64,000 bases of DNA from Aureibaculum luteum (GCF_003449015.1 NZ_QRGD01000005.1:306836-370835), one strand, 5' to 3'. Shown: positions 26,126 to 36,004, numbered from the stretch's first letter. Made by a program: numbers and translations. Notes: generated by a model from the letters alone, not told the origin.

Positions 26126-26215
26126 TTTAAATTTATTTTCAGTTGATTGATTTTTATTCTCTTATTGTTATTTTTTACTCTTTTTTACCTGCTACTGACT
26201 TACTTCCTACTAAAT

Positions 26216-27460
26216 TTACTCCTCTCTCAAGGCTTCAATTGGTCTAATACTAACCGCTCTTTGAGCAGGTATCAAACCTATCAATGTACCCAAGGTTACC
26301 AATGTAATAAAGGCAATCATAATTACTGGTATATCTACAGTTGGATTGACTAACGTTGCATCATCACCTTGACCCCAAGCAGCATTAATTAACATTAGAA
26401 TTAATCCTCCAAAAATAATTCCTAATACACCTGCTATGGTTGTTAAGAATATGGATTCTAATATAATTTGCCTCCTAATTTCACTAGGTTTCGCTCCTAA
26501 AGCTCTCCTTATTCCAATTTCATTGGTTCGTTCTTTAACAGTAATCAAGAGTATATTACCAATAGCAAATACACCTGCAATTAAAGTAGCTATACCTACA
26601 AACCATGTTAAAAATTGCATTCCTATTAAAAAACCAGTAACTTTCGCTATTTGATCTGCCATATTAAAACTACCAAATGCCCGTTCATCTTCTGGATGTA
26701 TACTGTGTATATTTCTTAGCATGAGTTTAATGTCCTCTTCCATTTGTCTGATTTCAAAACCCTCACTACCTGTTACCATTAACCAGCCAATATTATCTGC
26801 CTGGTTATAAATTTGTTGAAATGTTGTAAATGGTATATGAATTCCGCCTTGAGGGCCACCCATCCGCATCTTATTTTTATACAAGCCTACCACTTGATAA
26901 CTGATTTCATTAATAGTAATATATGTTCCTATTGGGTTTACCCCTTTATCAAACAATTGTTTGTACGTGTCATTTTCAATGACGCAAACCTTTTTATTCT
27001 TTTCAATATCATTATCATTAATAAATCTTCCAAAAACCATGTGTTTTTTTTGTAAAACATCAAGCAAGGGATAATCACCAAAAACTCCTGTTGTCAAGGT
27101 TTTTGTTTCATTAACTACCAATCCATTAGAAATATTTCTTGGTAAAATGTATTCGATACCTTTTATCTCTGATTCTATTTTCCCAACATCAGAACGCTTA
27201 AGTTGTACCTGTTTGCCTTCTTGAAACCCCTTAAAAGGCATACTGGTTTGTTGCCCCCAAATGAATACACTGTTAGTGGCAAAATCTCCAAAAATAGTAT
27301 CAAATTTATTGCCCATACCTCTTGCGGCACCTAACAATACTACTAATAAAAATATACCCCACATTACCCCAATAATAGTAATACCCGTACGTAATTTATT
27401 CTTACGTATGCTACCGTATATTTCTTGCCAAGTATCTCTATCAAATAAAAACTTTATCAT
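26216..27460 (-). CDS. MacB-like ABC transporter permease (second copy)
   Basis: A 414-residue permease. One N-terminal helix (about 20-40) is followed by a large periplasmic MacB_PCD domain (about 45-270) and three C-terminal FtsX-type helices. NEIGIRRALGAKPSEI near residue 315 is the typical FtsX coupling segment, and RPIEALREE ends the protein. Its start overlaps the upstream permease stop as TAATG. It is paralogous to the neighbouring permease and probably forms a heterodimer with it, served by the separate ATPase. Confidence 0.9.
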   Translation of the reverse strand: MIKFLFDRDTWQEIYGSIRKNKLRTGITIIGVMWGIFLLVVLLGAARGMGNKFDTIFGDFATNSVFIWGQQTSMPFKGFQEGKQVQLKRSDVGKIESEIKGIEYILPRNISNGLVVNETKTLTTGVFGDYPLLDVLQKKHMVFGRFINDNDIEKNKKVCVIENDTYKQLFDKGVNPIGTYITINEISYQVVGLYKNKMRMGGPQGGIHIPFTTFQQIYNQADNIGWLMVTGSEGFEIRQMEEDIKLMLRNIHSIHPEDERAFGSFNMADQIAKVTGFLIGMQFLTWFVGIATLIAGVFAIGNILLITVKERTNEIGIRRALGAKPSEIRRQIILESIFLTTIAGVLGIIFGGLILMLINAAWGQGDDATLVNPTVDIPVIMIAFITLVTLGTLIGLIPAQRAVSIRPIEALREE

Positions 27461-28689
27461 TAGTTATCGTTTAATGCGTCTATAGGTTTAATACGTGCAG
27501 CTCTTTTTGCAGGTAAATACCCTGCTATGGTTCCTGCTATTATTAAAGTGATAGTCGCCCCAATTACAACCCCAGTATTAACACTTGGATTGGTTATAAA
27601 ATATTTTTCTAAACTTTCACCAATTAGTTTTAAAACACCAGTACCAATTAGCAATCCTACATATCCTGCAATAGCAGTAATTAATATAGACTCCATCAAT
27701 ATCATGCTTATTATAGACCCCGGAGTTGCCCCTAGTGCTTTTCTGATTCCCAATTCCTTGGTACGCTCTCTTACTATATACACCATAATATTACTAATAC
27801 CTATTATACCTGCTATAAGTGTACCTATACCAATAAAAAGGATTATTACATTCAATACTAACATCATCATAGAAACTTGTTTATTCCCTTCTGCATAATT
27901 GTACAACCCAATGGCACTCTGATCTCTAGGTGATACATCGTGCTTATCTTTAAGAGCATTCTTTAATTTATTTCCGAAAGCAATTGCTTGATCAACGTTT
28001 AAATTGGGGTTATAAGTAAGGCCAACATCACCAATTTTATCTGTATTACCATATAACCTTTGTATGGTTGTAAAGGGAGCATAAATATATCTTTCATCAT
28101 TGGAACCTCCTGGATCAGAAAAAGTACCAATTACTTTATATGAAATACCTCCTAAATTAATATCTTTACCCAACCCACTTAATTGTCCAAATAGATCTTT
28201 TTCAACCAATCTGCCAATAGCCACTACTTTTTTTCGCTGTTGTAAATCTAACATCGTTAAAAACCTTCCACTTTCAACTTCGGCCGATTCTAATTGCTGA
28301 TAACTAGGATATACCGCTCTTAAGGTATAATTATTTTGTTCTCCTTTATATACTGCTTGAACTTGTTGTTGTATTCTTGGACTAATTGTATTGACATTAT
28401 TATCAAACTTATCTAAGATAAAATCAATATCACTATTTTCTAATTGAATTTGTCTTCCACTTTGAAGTCCCTTATAGGGTTTAGTAGTCTTATTAGCCCA
28501 AATATAAATTGAAAGCATAGAGTCACCGGCAAATTCACGTTTAAATGTATTTTGCAATCCGTTCCCTATACCAAAAAGAATAGTAAATAATAAGATAGCA
28601 AATGCAATGGTAAACCCCGACAGTAATGTCCGTAGTTTATTCTTATTAATAGATTGAAAAATTTCTCGCCAACGATCTAAGTCAAACAT
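27460..28689 (-). CDS. MacB-like ABC transporter permease (first copy)
   Basis: A 409-residue permease with the same architecture as the next gene: N-terminal helix, MacB_PCD periplasmic domain, three C-terminal helices with RTKELGIRKALGATPGSI near residue 317 and RIKPIDALNDN at the end. It begins 2 bp after the ATPase gene. Two distinct half-permeases, one ATPase and one HlyD-like adaptor make a complete inner-membrane exporter of the MacAB type. Confidence 0.9.
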   Translation of the reverse strand: MFDLDRWREIFQSINKNKLRTLLSGFTIAFAILLFTILFGIGNGLQNTFKREFAGDSMLSIYIWANKTTKPYKGLQSGRQIQLENSDIDFILDKFDNNVNTISPRIQQQVQAVYKGEQNNYTLRAVYPSYQQLESAEVESGRFLTMLDLQQRKKVVAIGRLVEKDLFGQLSGLGKDINLGGISYKVIGTFSDPGGSNDERYIYAPFTTIQRLYGNTDKIGDVGLTYNPNLNVDQAIAFGNKLKNALKDKHDVSPRDQSAIGLYNYAEGNKQVSMMMLVLNVIILFIGIGTLIAGIIGISNIMVYIVRERTKELGIRKALGATPGSIISMILMESILITAIAGYVGLLIGTGVLKLIGESLEKYFITNPSVNTGVVIGATITLIIAGTIAGYLPAKRAARIKPIDALNDN

Positions 28690-28691
28690 AT

Positions 28692-29384
28692 CTAAGCTTT
28701 TACTTTCTGATTAACTTTTTCATCACTTATAATTACACCATCTTTTAACCTAACGATACGTTTTGTTTGTTCAGCAACTTCTTCCTCATGTGTAATTACA
28801 AAAACGGTCATACCTTCGTTGTTAATGTCTTTTAATAAATCCATCACTGAGTCTGTAGTTGTTGAATCTAATGCTCCTGTTGGCTCATCAGCTAGAACCA
28901 CTTTGGGTTTTGTAACCAGAGCTCTGGCAATAGCTACACGTTGTTTTTGCCCCCCAGACAACTCACTTGGTAAATGATTTGCCCATGCACCTAACTCTAC
29001 CTTCTCTAAGTACTCCATGGCAATTTTTTGACGTTCTTTTCTACCAACACCAGCATAATATAATGGCATTGATACATTTTCTAACGCCGTTTTATAATTG
29101 ATTAAATTAAAGGATTGAAAAACAAATCCTAAAAATTTATTACGTAAAACAGCGGCTTTCTTTTCATTCAAATTTTCAATTAGCTCTCCATCCAAAATAT
29201 ACTCTCCTTCATCATGAACATCTAATAGGCCTACAATATTTAACAACGTTGATTTACCAGAGCCAGAAGACCCCATAATAGACACAAACTCTCCTTCTTC
29301 AATTTTTAAATTAAGTCCTTTCAATACATGTAGTGATTCTTTACCCATTGGGTAAGATTTATGAAGATTTTTTATTTCGATCAT
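28692..29384 (-). CDS. ABC transporter ATP-binding protein, MacB/LolD type
   Basis: A 230-residue ATPase. It has Walker A GSSGSGKST (about 38-46), Q-loop FVFQSFNLI, signature LSGGQKQRVAIARAL (about 141) and Walker B VVLADEPTGALDS (about 160). It is the first gene of the exporter operon. It powers the MacB-like permeases encoded downstream. The promoter is presumably in the 98-bp gap shared with the divergent DCC-family gene. Confidence 0.93.
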   Translation of the reverse strand: MIEIKNLHKSYPMGKESLHVLKGLNLKIEEGEFVSIMGSSGSGKSTLLNIVGLLDVHDEGEYILDGELIENLNEKKAAVLRNKFLGFVFQSFNLINYKTALENVSMPLYYAGVGRKERQKIAMEYLEKVELGAWANHLPSELSGGQKQRVAIARALVTKPKVVLADEPTGALDSTTTDSVMDLLKDINNEGMTVFVITHEEEVAEQTKRIVRLKDGVIISDEKVNQKVKA

Positions 29385-29482
29385 TATGGTTAATTTTTAT
29401 ACTAAATTAAGAAATGTGTACGGTATTTTATACTCTTATTACTTTTAAAGACGAATCGATAATCATTTTGTAACTTTACTTG

Positions 29483-29893
29483 ATGATAAATTTAAATAAC
29501 AAATCAATTATTCTATTTGATGGCGTTTGTAACCTCTGTAATAGCTCGGTTCAATTTATCATTACTAGAGACAAAAATAATCATTTTATATTTGCTTCTT
29601 TACAATCAGACGCCGCCCAAGATATTTTGTTACACTTTAAAAAGAATAATTCTGATTTTGATTCGATTATTTTAATAGACAATGGTAAAATACACGACAA
29701 ATCATCAGCTATCCTTAAGGTTTCCAGAAAGTTAGGTGGATTATGGAAATATAGTTATGTATTTATAATAGTTCCCAAATTTATCAGAGATTTTTTTTAC
29801 ACACTTATTGCTCAGAACCGATATAAATGGTTTGGAAAAAAAGACAGTTGTATGATTCCAACAAAAGAGCTAAAAGAAAGGTTTTTAATGTAA
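29483..29893 (+). CDS. DCC-family (DUF393) thiol-disulfide oxidoreductase-like protein
   Basis: A 136-residue protein. It begins with the family signature ILFDGVCNLCNSSVQF (the DxxCxxC motif near residues 14-20), followed by a helical C-terminal half with FGKKDSCMIP. Members have a thioredoxin-like CxxC but their substrates are poorly known. The start is ATG at 29483; a TTG three bases upstream is also in frame. A TAACTTTA box lies 4 bp before it. Single gene, divergent from the exporter operon. Confidence 0.85.
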   Translation: MINLNNKSIILFDGVCNLCNSSVQFIITRDKNNHFIFASLQSDAAQDILLHFKKNNSDFDSIILIDNGKIHDKSSAILKVSRKLGGLWKYSYVFIIVPKFIRDFFYTLIAQNRYKWFGKKDSCMIPTKELKERFLM

Positions 29894-29930
29894 TAGGATA
29901 AGTTTTACACGAACTAAGATATACTTATAA

Positions 29931-30782
29931 TCAATCAGATTCAATAGGTAATTGATGTAAACTCCCCCACTCCGTCCATGAACCATCGTATACGGTTAAG
30001 TTTTCATAACCAGCAACTTCTGCTCCGAGTGCTAAAATACAAGCTGTAATTCCAGAGCCACACGAAAAGATTAATTCGGACTCACTATTAATTAAATTAT
30101 CAAATTTTTGAATTAATTCCGTTTGGGATATTAATTTACCATCATTAATAAGTTCCGTAAAAGGTAAGTTTTTTGAATTCGGAATATGACCACTTCGCAA
30201 TCCCTCCCTAGGTTCAGGACTTGTACCTTTAAACCTGTTCGAAGAACGAGCATCTAAAATTATTTTTTCACTATCCGACAGTACTTCCAACACCTTTTTA
30301 TAATCGTAAAAAGCTCTTGATTTATAGCTGGATTTAAAATTGCCGAGTGCTCCATCATATTCCTTAAGTGCTTCACTAGGGTAACTTGCTTTTTTCCATT
30401 CAGGTAACCCTCCATTTAATACGGCAACATTGTTAAACCCCATGGCTTTGAACAACCACCACGCTCGTGGACTTGAATACACACCATGTCTATCATAGAT
30501 CACAATAGCATCATCATGGTTTATTCCTAATTTACGAACTTCTAGTTCAAAAACATCGGGTGTTACCGCGGTATTTGGGAAAAGTGCTGAGTTATCAGAA
30601 AATATGTTTTTTATATCAAAAAAAAGAGCGTTGCTAATACCTTCAATTTTACTTGATGCTGATTGCTGTTGTCCAACTTTAGGAAGGGTAGCATCTAAAA
30701 TTATCAAATTTGGTGCAGACTTATTTTCATAAAGCCATTCAACTGAAACGAGTGGTTTATTTATTTTTAATGGCGTACTCAT
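29931..30782 (-). CDS. thiosulfate/3-mercaptopyruvate sulfurtransferase
   Basis: A two-domain rhodanese of 283 residues. The inactive N-terminal domain (about 10-130) includes DRHGVYSSPRAWW. The catalytic C-terminal domain (about 160-280) has LDARSSNRFKG and the active loop FSCGSGITAC with Cys near residue 238. The CGSGxTA loop is typical of mercaptopyruvate sulfurtransferases, which move sulfur to cyanide or thiols. It is a single gene between a DCC protein and a DAACS transporter. Confidence 0.9.
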   Translation of the reverse strand: MSTPLKINKPLVSVEWLYENKSAPNLIILDATLPKVGQQQSASSKIEGISNALFFDIKNIFSDNSALFPNTAVTPDVFELEVRKLGINHDDAIVIYDRHGVYSSPRAWWLFKAMGFNNVAVLNGGLPEWKKASYPSEALKEYDGALGNFKSSYKSRAFYDYKKVLEVLSDSEKIILDARSSNRFKGTSPEPREGLRSGHIPNSKNLPFTELINDGKLISQTELIQKFDNLINSESELIFSCGSGITACILALGAEVAGYENLTVYDGSWTEWGSLHQLPIESD

Positions 30783-30841
30783 ACTTTTAATGTTACTATT
30801 ATAAACTGTAAAAAACTACCCTTAGTTACCCAATACTTCAT

Positions 30842-32146
30842 TTATTTCTTTTTATAATCGTCATTCCATTCTTTAACATGAGGATCACCTAACTTGTCGA
30901 CCGATTTAGCAACAACCATAGCGACAGTAGCATCGCCCGTAACATTTACAATAGTTCTACACATATCTAAAGGTCTATCAACAGCAAAAATTAATGCCAA
31001 TCCAGCTTCAGGTATTCCCGCTTGAGCCAATACAATAACAAGCATAACCATTCCTGCACCAGGAACAGCAGCACTTCCTATTGAAGCTAATGTCGCGGTA
31101 GCCACAATACCCAACTGTGTACCAAAACTTAAATCCATACCAAAAGCCTGAGCAATAAAAACGGCAGCCACTGCTTGATATAAACTAGTACCATCCATAT
31201 TAATAGTGGCTCCTATGGGTAAAACAAAACTAGCCACCTCTTCTTCAACTCCTATATGTTCAGTAACACGCTCCATAGTAACCGGTAAGGTTGCAGCACT
31301 CGAACTTGTTGAAAATGCTAATAATTGAGCGGGTGCCATATTTTCCATAAAAGATTTCGGACTTCTTTTAGTATACATATACATTATAATATTATATACT
31401 ACTATCATTAAAGCCAAACCTACAATTACAGTTATAGCATACCAGCCTAAGGCTTTGAATAAATCTAGGCTAGGTGATTCCACCACCAAAGCCGCCAACA
31501 ATGCAAACACACCATAAGGAGCTGCTAACATAATCAAATCAATCATTTTGAGAATAACCTCATTAAAACCATCGAAGAATTTTTTTACAGGTGTTGCTGT
31601 TTTCTCTGGTATTAAAATCATTCCAATTCCAAAAAAGATAGCGAAAAATATCACTTGTAGCATACTGCCATTATCCGTTGCTGCTTTAAAAATATTTGAT
31701 GGAATTAAATCTTCAAGAGCTTGTAACGGACCGCTTTCTTTTTGTAGATCTGCATTTGCTTTAATTTTCGCAGCATCACCACCATAACTATCCACCATCT
31801 CCATCCTCGTCTCTTCCGTGATTGAGCTACCTGGTTTAATTAAATTCACCAACACAAGCCCTATAGTAACTGCAATTACTGTTGTTATTATATAGATTCC
31901 AATGGTTCTACCTCCCATTTTAGAAAGTTTGGAAATATCTTTCAGATCTGAAACACCTTTAATTAAGGATCCTAAAATTAATGGTACCGCTATTAATTTT
32001 AAGGAATTAATAAACATATTCCCAAAAGGTTTTACCCAATTTTCAACCAGATCTCCACCTCCTTCAAAATTCGTCATTCCCCATCCAAAGGCAACCCCTA
32101 AAATCATTCCTATTAATATTTGCCAGTGCAATGCTATTTTTTTCAT
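30842..32146 (-). CDS. dicarboxylate/amino acid:cation symporter (DAACS)
   Basis: A 434-residue secondary transporter with eight helices and two re-entrant loops. Diagnostic parts are the serine-rich loop STSSSAATLPVT near residue 280, NMDGTSLYQA near 318 (Na/substrate site) and the DRPLDMCRTIVNVTGDA segment near 390 (the Asp/Arg that bind carboxylate substrates). GltP/GltT and DctA homologues import glutamate, aspartate or C4-dicarboxylates with Na+ or H+. The Arg-containing motif suits acidic amino acids. Single gene; 299 bp upstream hold no clear promoter. Confidence 0.9.
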   Translation of the reverse strand: MKKIALHWQILIGMILGVAFGWGMTNFEGGGDLVENWVKPFGNMFINSLKLIAVPLILGSLIKGVSDLKDISKLSKMGGRTIGIYIITTVIAVTIGLVLVNLIKPGSSITEETRMEMVDSYGGDAAKIKANADLQKESGPLQALEDLIPSNIFKAATDNGSMLQVIFFAIFFGIGMILIPEKTATPVKKFFDGFNEVILKMIDLIMLAAPYGVFALLAALVVESPSLDLFKALGWYAITVIVGLALMIVVYNIIMYMYTKRSPKSFMENMAPAQLLAFSTSSSAATLPVTMERVTEHIGVEEEVASFVLPIGATINMDGTSLYQAVAAVFIAQAFGMDLSFGTQLGIVATATLASIGSAAVPGAGMVMLVIVLAQAGIPEAGLALIFAVDRPLDMCRTIVNVTGDATVAMVVAKSVDKLGDPHVKEWNDDYKKK

Positions 32147-32445
32147 ACAATTGAGTCTTTGTTATAAATGAAATTAAAATTGAGAACCTATCAAAACACG
32201 CTGCCCTCTCATTAAAAAATTTTAATACTATTCTAAATAAACAGAAATATCAAGAATTCATTAATGCAATTTCATTCGCCTTGGGTTTAAAATTTTCTGA
32301 AAGATATAAAAAAAGATATTAATTTTATAAAATACTTGATGTGGCTTTTAATTGAACCTGAAAAACACAATTTAGCCGTTTTTATTATCATCAAATAATA
32401 AATTGTATATTGTAACACAATTTTTAATAACCAATTAAACAAAAA
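32147..32445. other. 299-bp gene-free region between divergent genes
   Basis: This AT-rich gap separates the DAACS symporter and the DUF937 gene. It contains a small A/T palindrome near 32212-32227. No ORF and no clear TAnnTTTG box were found. Confidence 0.3.
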
Positions 32446-33087
32446 ATGGCAAATTTATTAGATTTATTAAATAGTGATTTAGGAAAAACTTTAATCAATG
32501 GAGCTAGTCAACAATTAGGCCAAGACAAAGCAAAAACAACTTCAGCATTGAGTGCTGCATTACCATTGATTTTAGGAGCAATGAAAAATAATGCAAAAAC
32601 TCCTGAAGGAGCATCAGGCCTGTTAAGTGCATTAAACAATGATAAACACAGTGGTGGTATATTAGATAATTTAGGCAGCATACTAGGTGGTGGTGGAATT
32701 GATGATGATGTATTAAATGATGGTGCAGGAATTTTAGGTCACGTATTTGGAGGAAAAGAACAAAATGTAGCTGGTGCAGTAAGCAAATCAAGTGGTTTGG
32801 ATATGGGTTCGGCTATGCAAATATTAAAAGTAGCTGCACCATTTATTATGGGAGCATTAGGTAAACAATCTCGTCAACAAGGAGTTACAAGTACAAGCGG
32901 TTTAGGTGATTTACTTGGTGGAATGTTAGGTGGTGATGATAGCCCTGAAGAACAAAGCATGATTACCCGTTTGTTAGATGCTGATGGTGATGGAAGTGTA
33001 ATTGATGATGTTGCAGGAATGATTTTAGGTAGTGGAAGTAAAAAAAGTGGTGGAATAGGCAGTATTTTAGGCGGTTTATTCAAATAA
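32446..33087 (+). CDS. DUF937 domain protein
   Basis: A 213-residue Gly-, Asp- and Leu-rich protein. The DUF937 pattern is visible in LLDLLNSDLGKTLINGASQQ and the repeated GxLGxxLGG segments (about 65-100, 150-170 and 195-210). LLDADGDGSVIDD near 185 resembles an EF-hand-like calcium loop. No signal peptide. The family has no settled function. It ends in a strong terminator. Confidence 0.75.
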   Translation: MANLLDLLNSDLGKTLINGASQQLGQDKAKTTSALSAALPLILGAMKNNAKTPEGASGLLSALNNDKHSGGILDNLGSILGGGGIDDDVLNDGAGILGHVFGGKEQNVAGAVSKSSGLDMGSAMQILKVAAPFIMGALGKQSRQQGVTSTSGLGDLLGGMLGGDDSPEEQSMITRLLDADGDGSVIDDVAGMILGSGSKKSGGIGSILGGLFK

Positions 33088-33107
33088 GTTTTTACAATTT
33101 TATAATT

Positions 33108-33137
33108 AAAGGTTGGGCATTGCTCAACCTTTTTTTT
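33108..33137 (+). terminator. terminator of the DUF937 gene
   Basis: AGGTTGGGC (33110-33118) and GCTCAACCT (33122-33130), with one G-T pair and a 3-nt loop, are followed by seven T. Confidence 0.8.
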
Positions 33138-33174
33138 GTGCATATTTTTCTTTTTTTATTGCAGATCTAAATTG

Positions 33175-33182
33175 TAATTTTG
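33175..33182 (+). promoter_or_regulatory. TAnnTTTG -7 box abutting the DUF6787 gene
   Basis: TAATTTTG ends 5 bp before the ATG at 33188. A transcript from here would have almost no leader. It also argues that the true start is 33188 and not an upstream codon. Confidence 0.45.
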
Positions 33183-33187
33183 CACTC

Positions 33188-33496
33188 ATGTTTGAAAAAC
33201 TAAAAAAACGTTGGAATTTGACTTCTAACCTACAAGTAATTGCCATATTAGTTGTATTCTCAATAACAGGTTATACCTCGCTAATAATTGCGAAACCCAT
33301 TTTGGAATTTGTAGGTCTACCTCAAGCAACTACAAATCCATGGATTTATAGACCATTACGTATACTACTTGTATTTCCATTTTACCAAGTACTGATATTA
33401 ATTTATGGATGGTTATTCGGGCAGTTTGAATTTTTCTGGAATTTTGAAAAGAAAATGTTAAGTAGATTAGGATTCAAACGATTTATTAAACCATAA
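33188..33496 (+). CDS. DUF6787-like small membrane protein
   Basis: A protein of about 102 residues. The N-terminus FEKLKKRWNLTSN is followed by two hydrophobic helices (about 18-38 and 60-80), with LAKPILEFVGL-like residues between. It looks like the small Bacteroidota family DUF6787, which has no known role. The longer reading from 33113 would run through the previous gene's terminator and across the promoter box, so 33188 is preferred. It is convergent with the DUF2853 gene across a hairpin. Confidence 0.7.
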   Translation: MFEKLKKRWNLTSNLQVIAILVVFSITGYTSLIIAKPILEFVGLPQATTNPWIYRPLRILLVFPFYQVLILIYGWLFGQFEFFWNFEKKMLSRLGFKRFIKP

Positions 33497-33524
33497 AAAA
33501 AGAGCTACTAAAAAGTAACTCTTT
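33492..33524. terminator. terminator hairpin between convergent small genes
   Basis: AAAGAG-C-TACT (33499-33509) pairs with AGTA-A-CTCTTT (33514-33524). On the minus strand it is followed by a run of seven T, so it mainly ends the DUF2853 transcript. Confidence 0.65.
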
Positions 33525-33545
33525 GGTATTTAGTGTGTTTTAAAA

Positions 33546-33881
33546 CTATTTTCCCAATTCTTTTTGAACCATATAGTAAAAAGCAACTCTATTTTTTTGT
33601 TTGATACCAGACATTTTTTCTGCTACTTTCTTAATTGCTGCTTCTCCCTTTCCCTTATCGTCAACACCCAATTTTTTTACAACAAAATTCTTTCTTACCG
33701 TTTCCAATTCTTTTGGATCCGTACCCGATACTAAAATAGCATCTTTATTACTTACTATTAATCTCATTCTACTTACTAAATCATCTACTAATGCGGTGTC
33801 AATTTTTGACACGCCTGATTCTTTTAATTGAGACTCTGCTTTCTCTTTTAATTTAGCTAATTTTTCTGCTAATTCACTCAT
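33546..33881 (-). CDS. DUF2853 family protein
   Basis: A 111-residue helical cytosolic protein. The segments VDDLVSRMRLIVSNKDAILVSGTDPKE and KNRVAFYYMVQKEL fit the small DUF2853 family, for which a structure but no function is known. A coiled-coil-like Lys/Glu-rich start occupies residues 1-25. Single gene. Confidence 0.75.
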   Translation of the reverse strand: MSELAEKLAKLKEKAESQLKESGVSKIDTALVDDLVSRMRLIVSNKDAILVSGTDPKELETVRKNFVVKKLGVDDKGKGEAAIKKVAEKMSGIKQKNRVAFYYMVQKELGK

Positions 33882-33991
33882 GATACATGTTTTTTGGTTA
33901 TTAAATTGTTTTTTGTTAAAACAAAACTAAATTGCACTTTACAATTCGTTTACTAAGTTAAAAAAAATTATGTTAATTAAATAATAAATCT

Positions 33992-34312
33992 TTAAACATT
34001 ACCTTTTTTAATTACATATTTGTAAACCCAGGTTAATGTAAATGTTGGAATAAAATCTAAGCCTGGTACTATTTCTTCTATAAAAGAAACCATCCCTCCA
34101 ATTTTCCCTACAGCTCCTTTATACATCTTAAAAACTAATAGTGCTGATATTGGAGCCCATATAACGTCGCTAAATTCTCCTATTCCTGGAATAGCAAATG
34201 AGAGCATACCTACTGCGTCAAATAAAATACTTAATGCTAATAATCCAAACTTGCTTGTTGGATTACTACTTTGAGTTATTGGTTCTATAATTTCTGGTTC
34301 TATGGTATTCAT
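33992..34312 (-). CDS. 106-residue membrane protein, unknown
   Basis: An acidic N-terminus (Glu/Pro-rich, about 1-20) is followed by two or three hydrophobic segments (about 23-45, 50-62 and 82-100) with Gly/Pro-rich PGIGEFSDVIWAP and VPGLDFIPTFTLTW turns. I recognise no named domain, although short proteins of this shape occur widely in Flavobacteria. Single gene. Confidence 0.55.
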   Translation of the reverse strand: MNTIEPEIIEPITQSSNPTSKFGLLALSILFDAVGMLSFAIPGIGEFSDVIWAPISALLVFKMYKGAVGKIGGMVSFIEEIVPGLDFIPTFTLTWVYKYVIKKGNV

Positions 34313-34502
34313 GTTTATCTTTATTTACTAGTAGTATAGCAATAAAAATGCCAAAAACACTTGTTAGCCTTTAATTGTAGTACGTTTGTTGAATTTAGAT
34401 TGTATATAATCCAAGCTTTCTTATTTAATTTACATTAAAATAGAGTCTCATTTATTTTCTATTTATTTCTTGGACACTGTGGTGTTAATTCTATTTTTGA
34501 AT

Positions 34503-35099
34503 TTACGATAATTTAGAACTTATCAATTTCAAAAACTCATTTCTCGTTTCGTTGTTTTTAAAAGTACCTCTGAAAGCTGAAGTTGTTGTTACAGAATTTT
34601 GCTTTTGCACACCCCGCATCATCATACACATATGTGAAGCTTCAATAACGACAGCAACCCCCTGAGGCCTTAGCACATTATTAATAGCATTCACAATTTG
34701 ATCGGTCAATCGTTCTTGCACCTGTAATCGTCTCGAAAAAATATCTACAACACGCGGTAATTTACTCAACCCTACAATTTTCCCATTAGGGATATAGGCA
34801 ATATGAGCTTTACCAAAAAATGGCAAAATATGATGTTCACATAAAGAATACAATTCAATGTCTTTGACAATTACCATTTCAGAATAATCTTCATTAAACA
34901 AAGCTGATTTCAAAACTTCTTCCGCATCCATACCGTAACCTGAGGTTAAAAACTGCATTGCCTTTGAGGCTCTTTCTGGCGTTTTCAACAAACCTTCTCT
35001 ATCTATATCTTCACCAATACTTTCTATAATAGAATGATATTTCTCTTTGATATCCTCTGTTACTTTAATATTGTATTCTTCAAATTTCTTATACGGCAT
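34503..35099 (-). CDS. folE: GTP cyclohydrolase I
   Basis: A 198-residue enzyme opening GTP to 7,8-dihydroneopterin triphosphate, the first step of folate (and queuosine) synthesis. Motifs are [13 protein letters not shown] near 39, [21 protein letters not shown] near 85 (Zn Cys/His) and [15 protein letters not shown] near 154 (second Zn Cys). It is the classical FolE type I. Length and ATG are standard. No folate gene is adjacent. Confidence 0.96.
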   Translation of the reverse strand: MPYKKFEEYNIKVTEDIKEKYHSIIESIGEDIDREGLLKTPERASKAMQFLTSGYGMDAEEVLKSALFNEDYSEMVIVKDIELYSLCEHHILPFFGKAHIAYIPNGKIVGLSKLPRVVDIFSRRLQVQERLTDQIVNAINNVLRPQGVAVVIEASHMCMMMRGVQKQNSVTTTSAFRGTFKNNETRNEFLKLISSKLS

Positions 35100-35221
35100 A
35101 AATTATATTTTTTAATAATTAAAGGTATGCATAATTAAATGATTGCAAAACTAAAAGGATAAAAAATTCTATCATAAAGTGTGATCATCAAATGAGCAAT
35201 TAAGACAAACATAAAGTCCGT

Positions 35222-35265
35222 AAAAAAAGAAAGATTTGCCAAAAACGAATTTCGACAAATCTTTC
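35222..35265 (-). terminator. terminator of msrA
   Basis: GAAAGATTTG (35229-35238) and CAAATCTTTC (35256-35265) form a perfect 10-bp stem with a 17-nt loop. On the minus strand it is followed by TTTTTTTA. Confidence 0.75.
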
Positions 35266-35287
35266 AAACCAAAAATCAACCAACTCT

Positions 35288-35938
35288 TTAACCTTTTTTA
35301 AGCTTATCTTTATATTGCTTTTTAAATTTTTCTAACTTAGGGTTGATAACCGCTCTACAATACCCTTGGGTTTTATTATTGTTGTAATAATTTTGATGAT
35401 AATCTTCTGCCGGATAATAATTATTCAACGCAGTTATTTCTGTTACAATAGGATCATCAAATATATTTTCTTCCTCCAAGGCCTCAATCATCGCTTCTGC
35501 AGTTTTCTTCTGCTCTTCATTATGATAAAAAATAGCGGATCGATATTGTGTACCAACATCTGCTCCTTGCCTATTCAATGTTGTTGGATCGTGTGTACTA
35601 AAAAACACTTCTAACAATTCCGTATATGAAATAACTTTAGGATCAAAAACTACACGAAGCACTTCGGCATGACCTGTAGAACCTGAACTTACTTCTTTAT
35701 AAGACGGATTCTTCACCTCACCACCAGCATATGCTGACTCAACCTTACTTACACCTTCTAATTGCTGAAAAATGGCTTCTGTACACCAAAAACATCCATT
35801 ACCAAAAGTTGCCAATTCATGACCATCACCAATCTCTTCAGTTATAGCCACTGTTGTATTTTCGCTATCCTCATCTGCTTTCATATTACAAGAAAAAAGA
35901 CTTATTGTCAAAATCAAAAAAACACTCTTAGGAATCAT
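35288..35938 (-). CDS. msrA: lipoprotein peptide methionine sulfoxide reductase A
   Basis: Reduces methionine-S-sulfoxide in oxidised proteins. From the ATG at 35938 the protein has a lipobox (LFSC, lipid Cys at residue 17), so it should be anchored in the envelope. The catalytic motif GCFWCTEAIF follows, then YAGGEVKNPSYKEVSSGSTGHAE and the C-terminal YHQNYYNNN. The ORF extends to 35968, but the inner ATG gives a proper lipoprotein signal. MsrB is not fused or adjacent. Confidence 0.9.
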   Translation of the reverse strand: MIPKSVFLILTISLFSCNMKADEDSENTTVAITEEIGDGHELATFGNGCFWCTEAIFQQLEGVSKVESAYAGGEVKNPSYKEVSSGSTGHAEVLRVVFDPKVISYTELLEVFFSTHDPTTLNRQGADVGTQYRSAIFYHNEEQKKTAEAMIEALEEENIFDDPIVTEITALNNYYPAEDYHQNYYNNNKTQGYCRAVINPKLEKFKKQYKDKLKKG

Positions 35939-36004
35939 ATACTTTATTTTATATGTAAGACGAAGCAATAGTAATAATATTACAGACTTAAGAAAACTTT
36001 AACA

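Noticed and set aside
33113..33187. Upstream extension of the DUF6787 gene
   Set aside because: It would translate through the previous terminator and the TAATTTTG box, and the family starts at the ATG at 33188.
34361..34376. TTGTTAGC followed by CTTTAATT, resembling the right end of repeat unit B
   Set aside because: A 110-nt unit ending here would lie mostly inside the 34312 gene, and no GCTAACAA arm or TATAAACG block precedes it. Probably chance.
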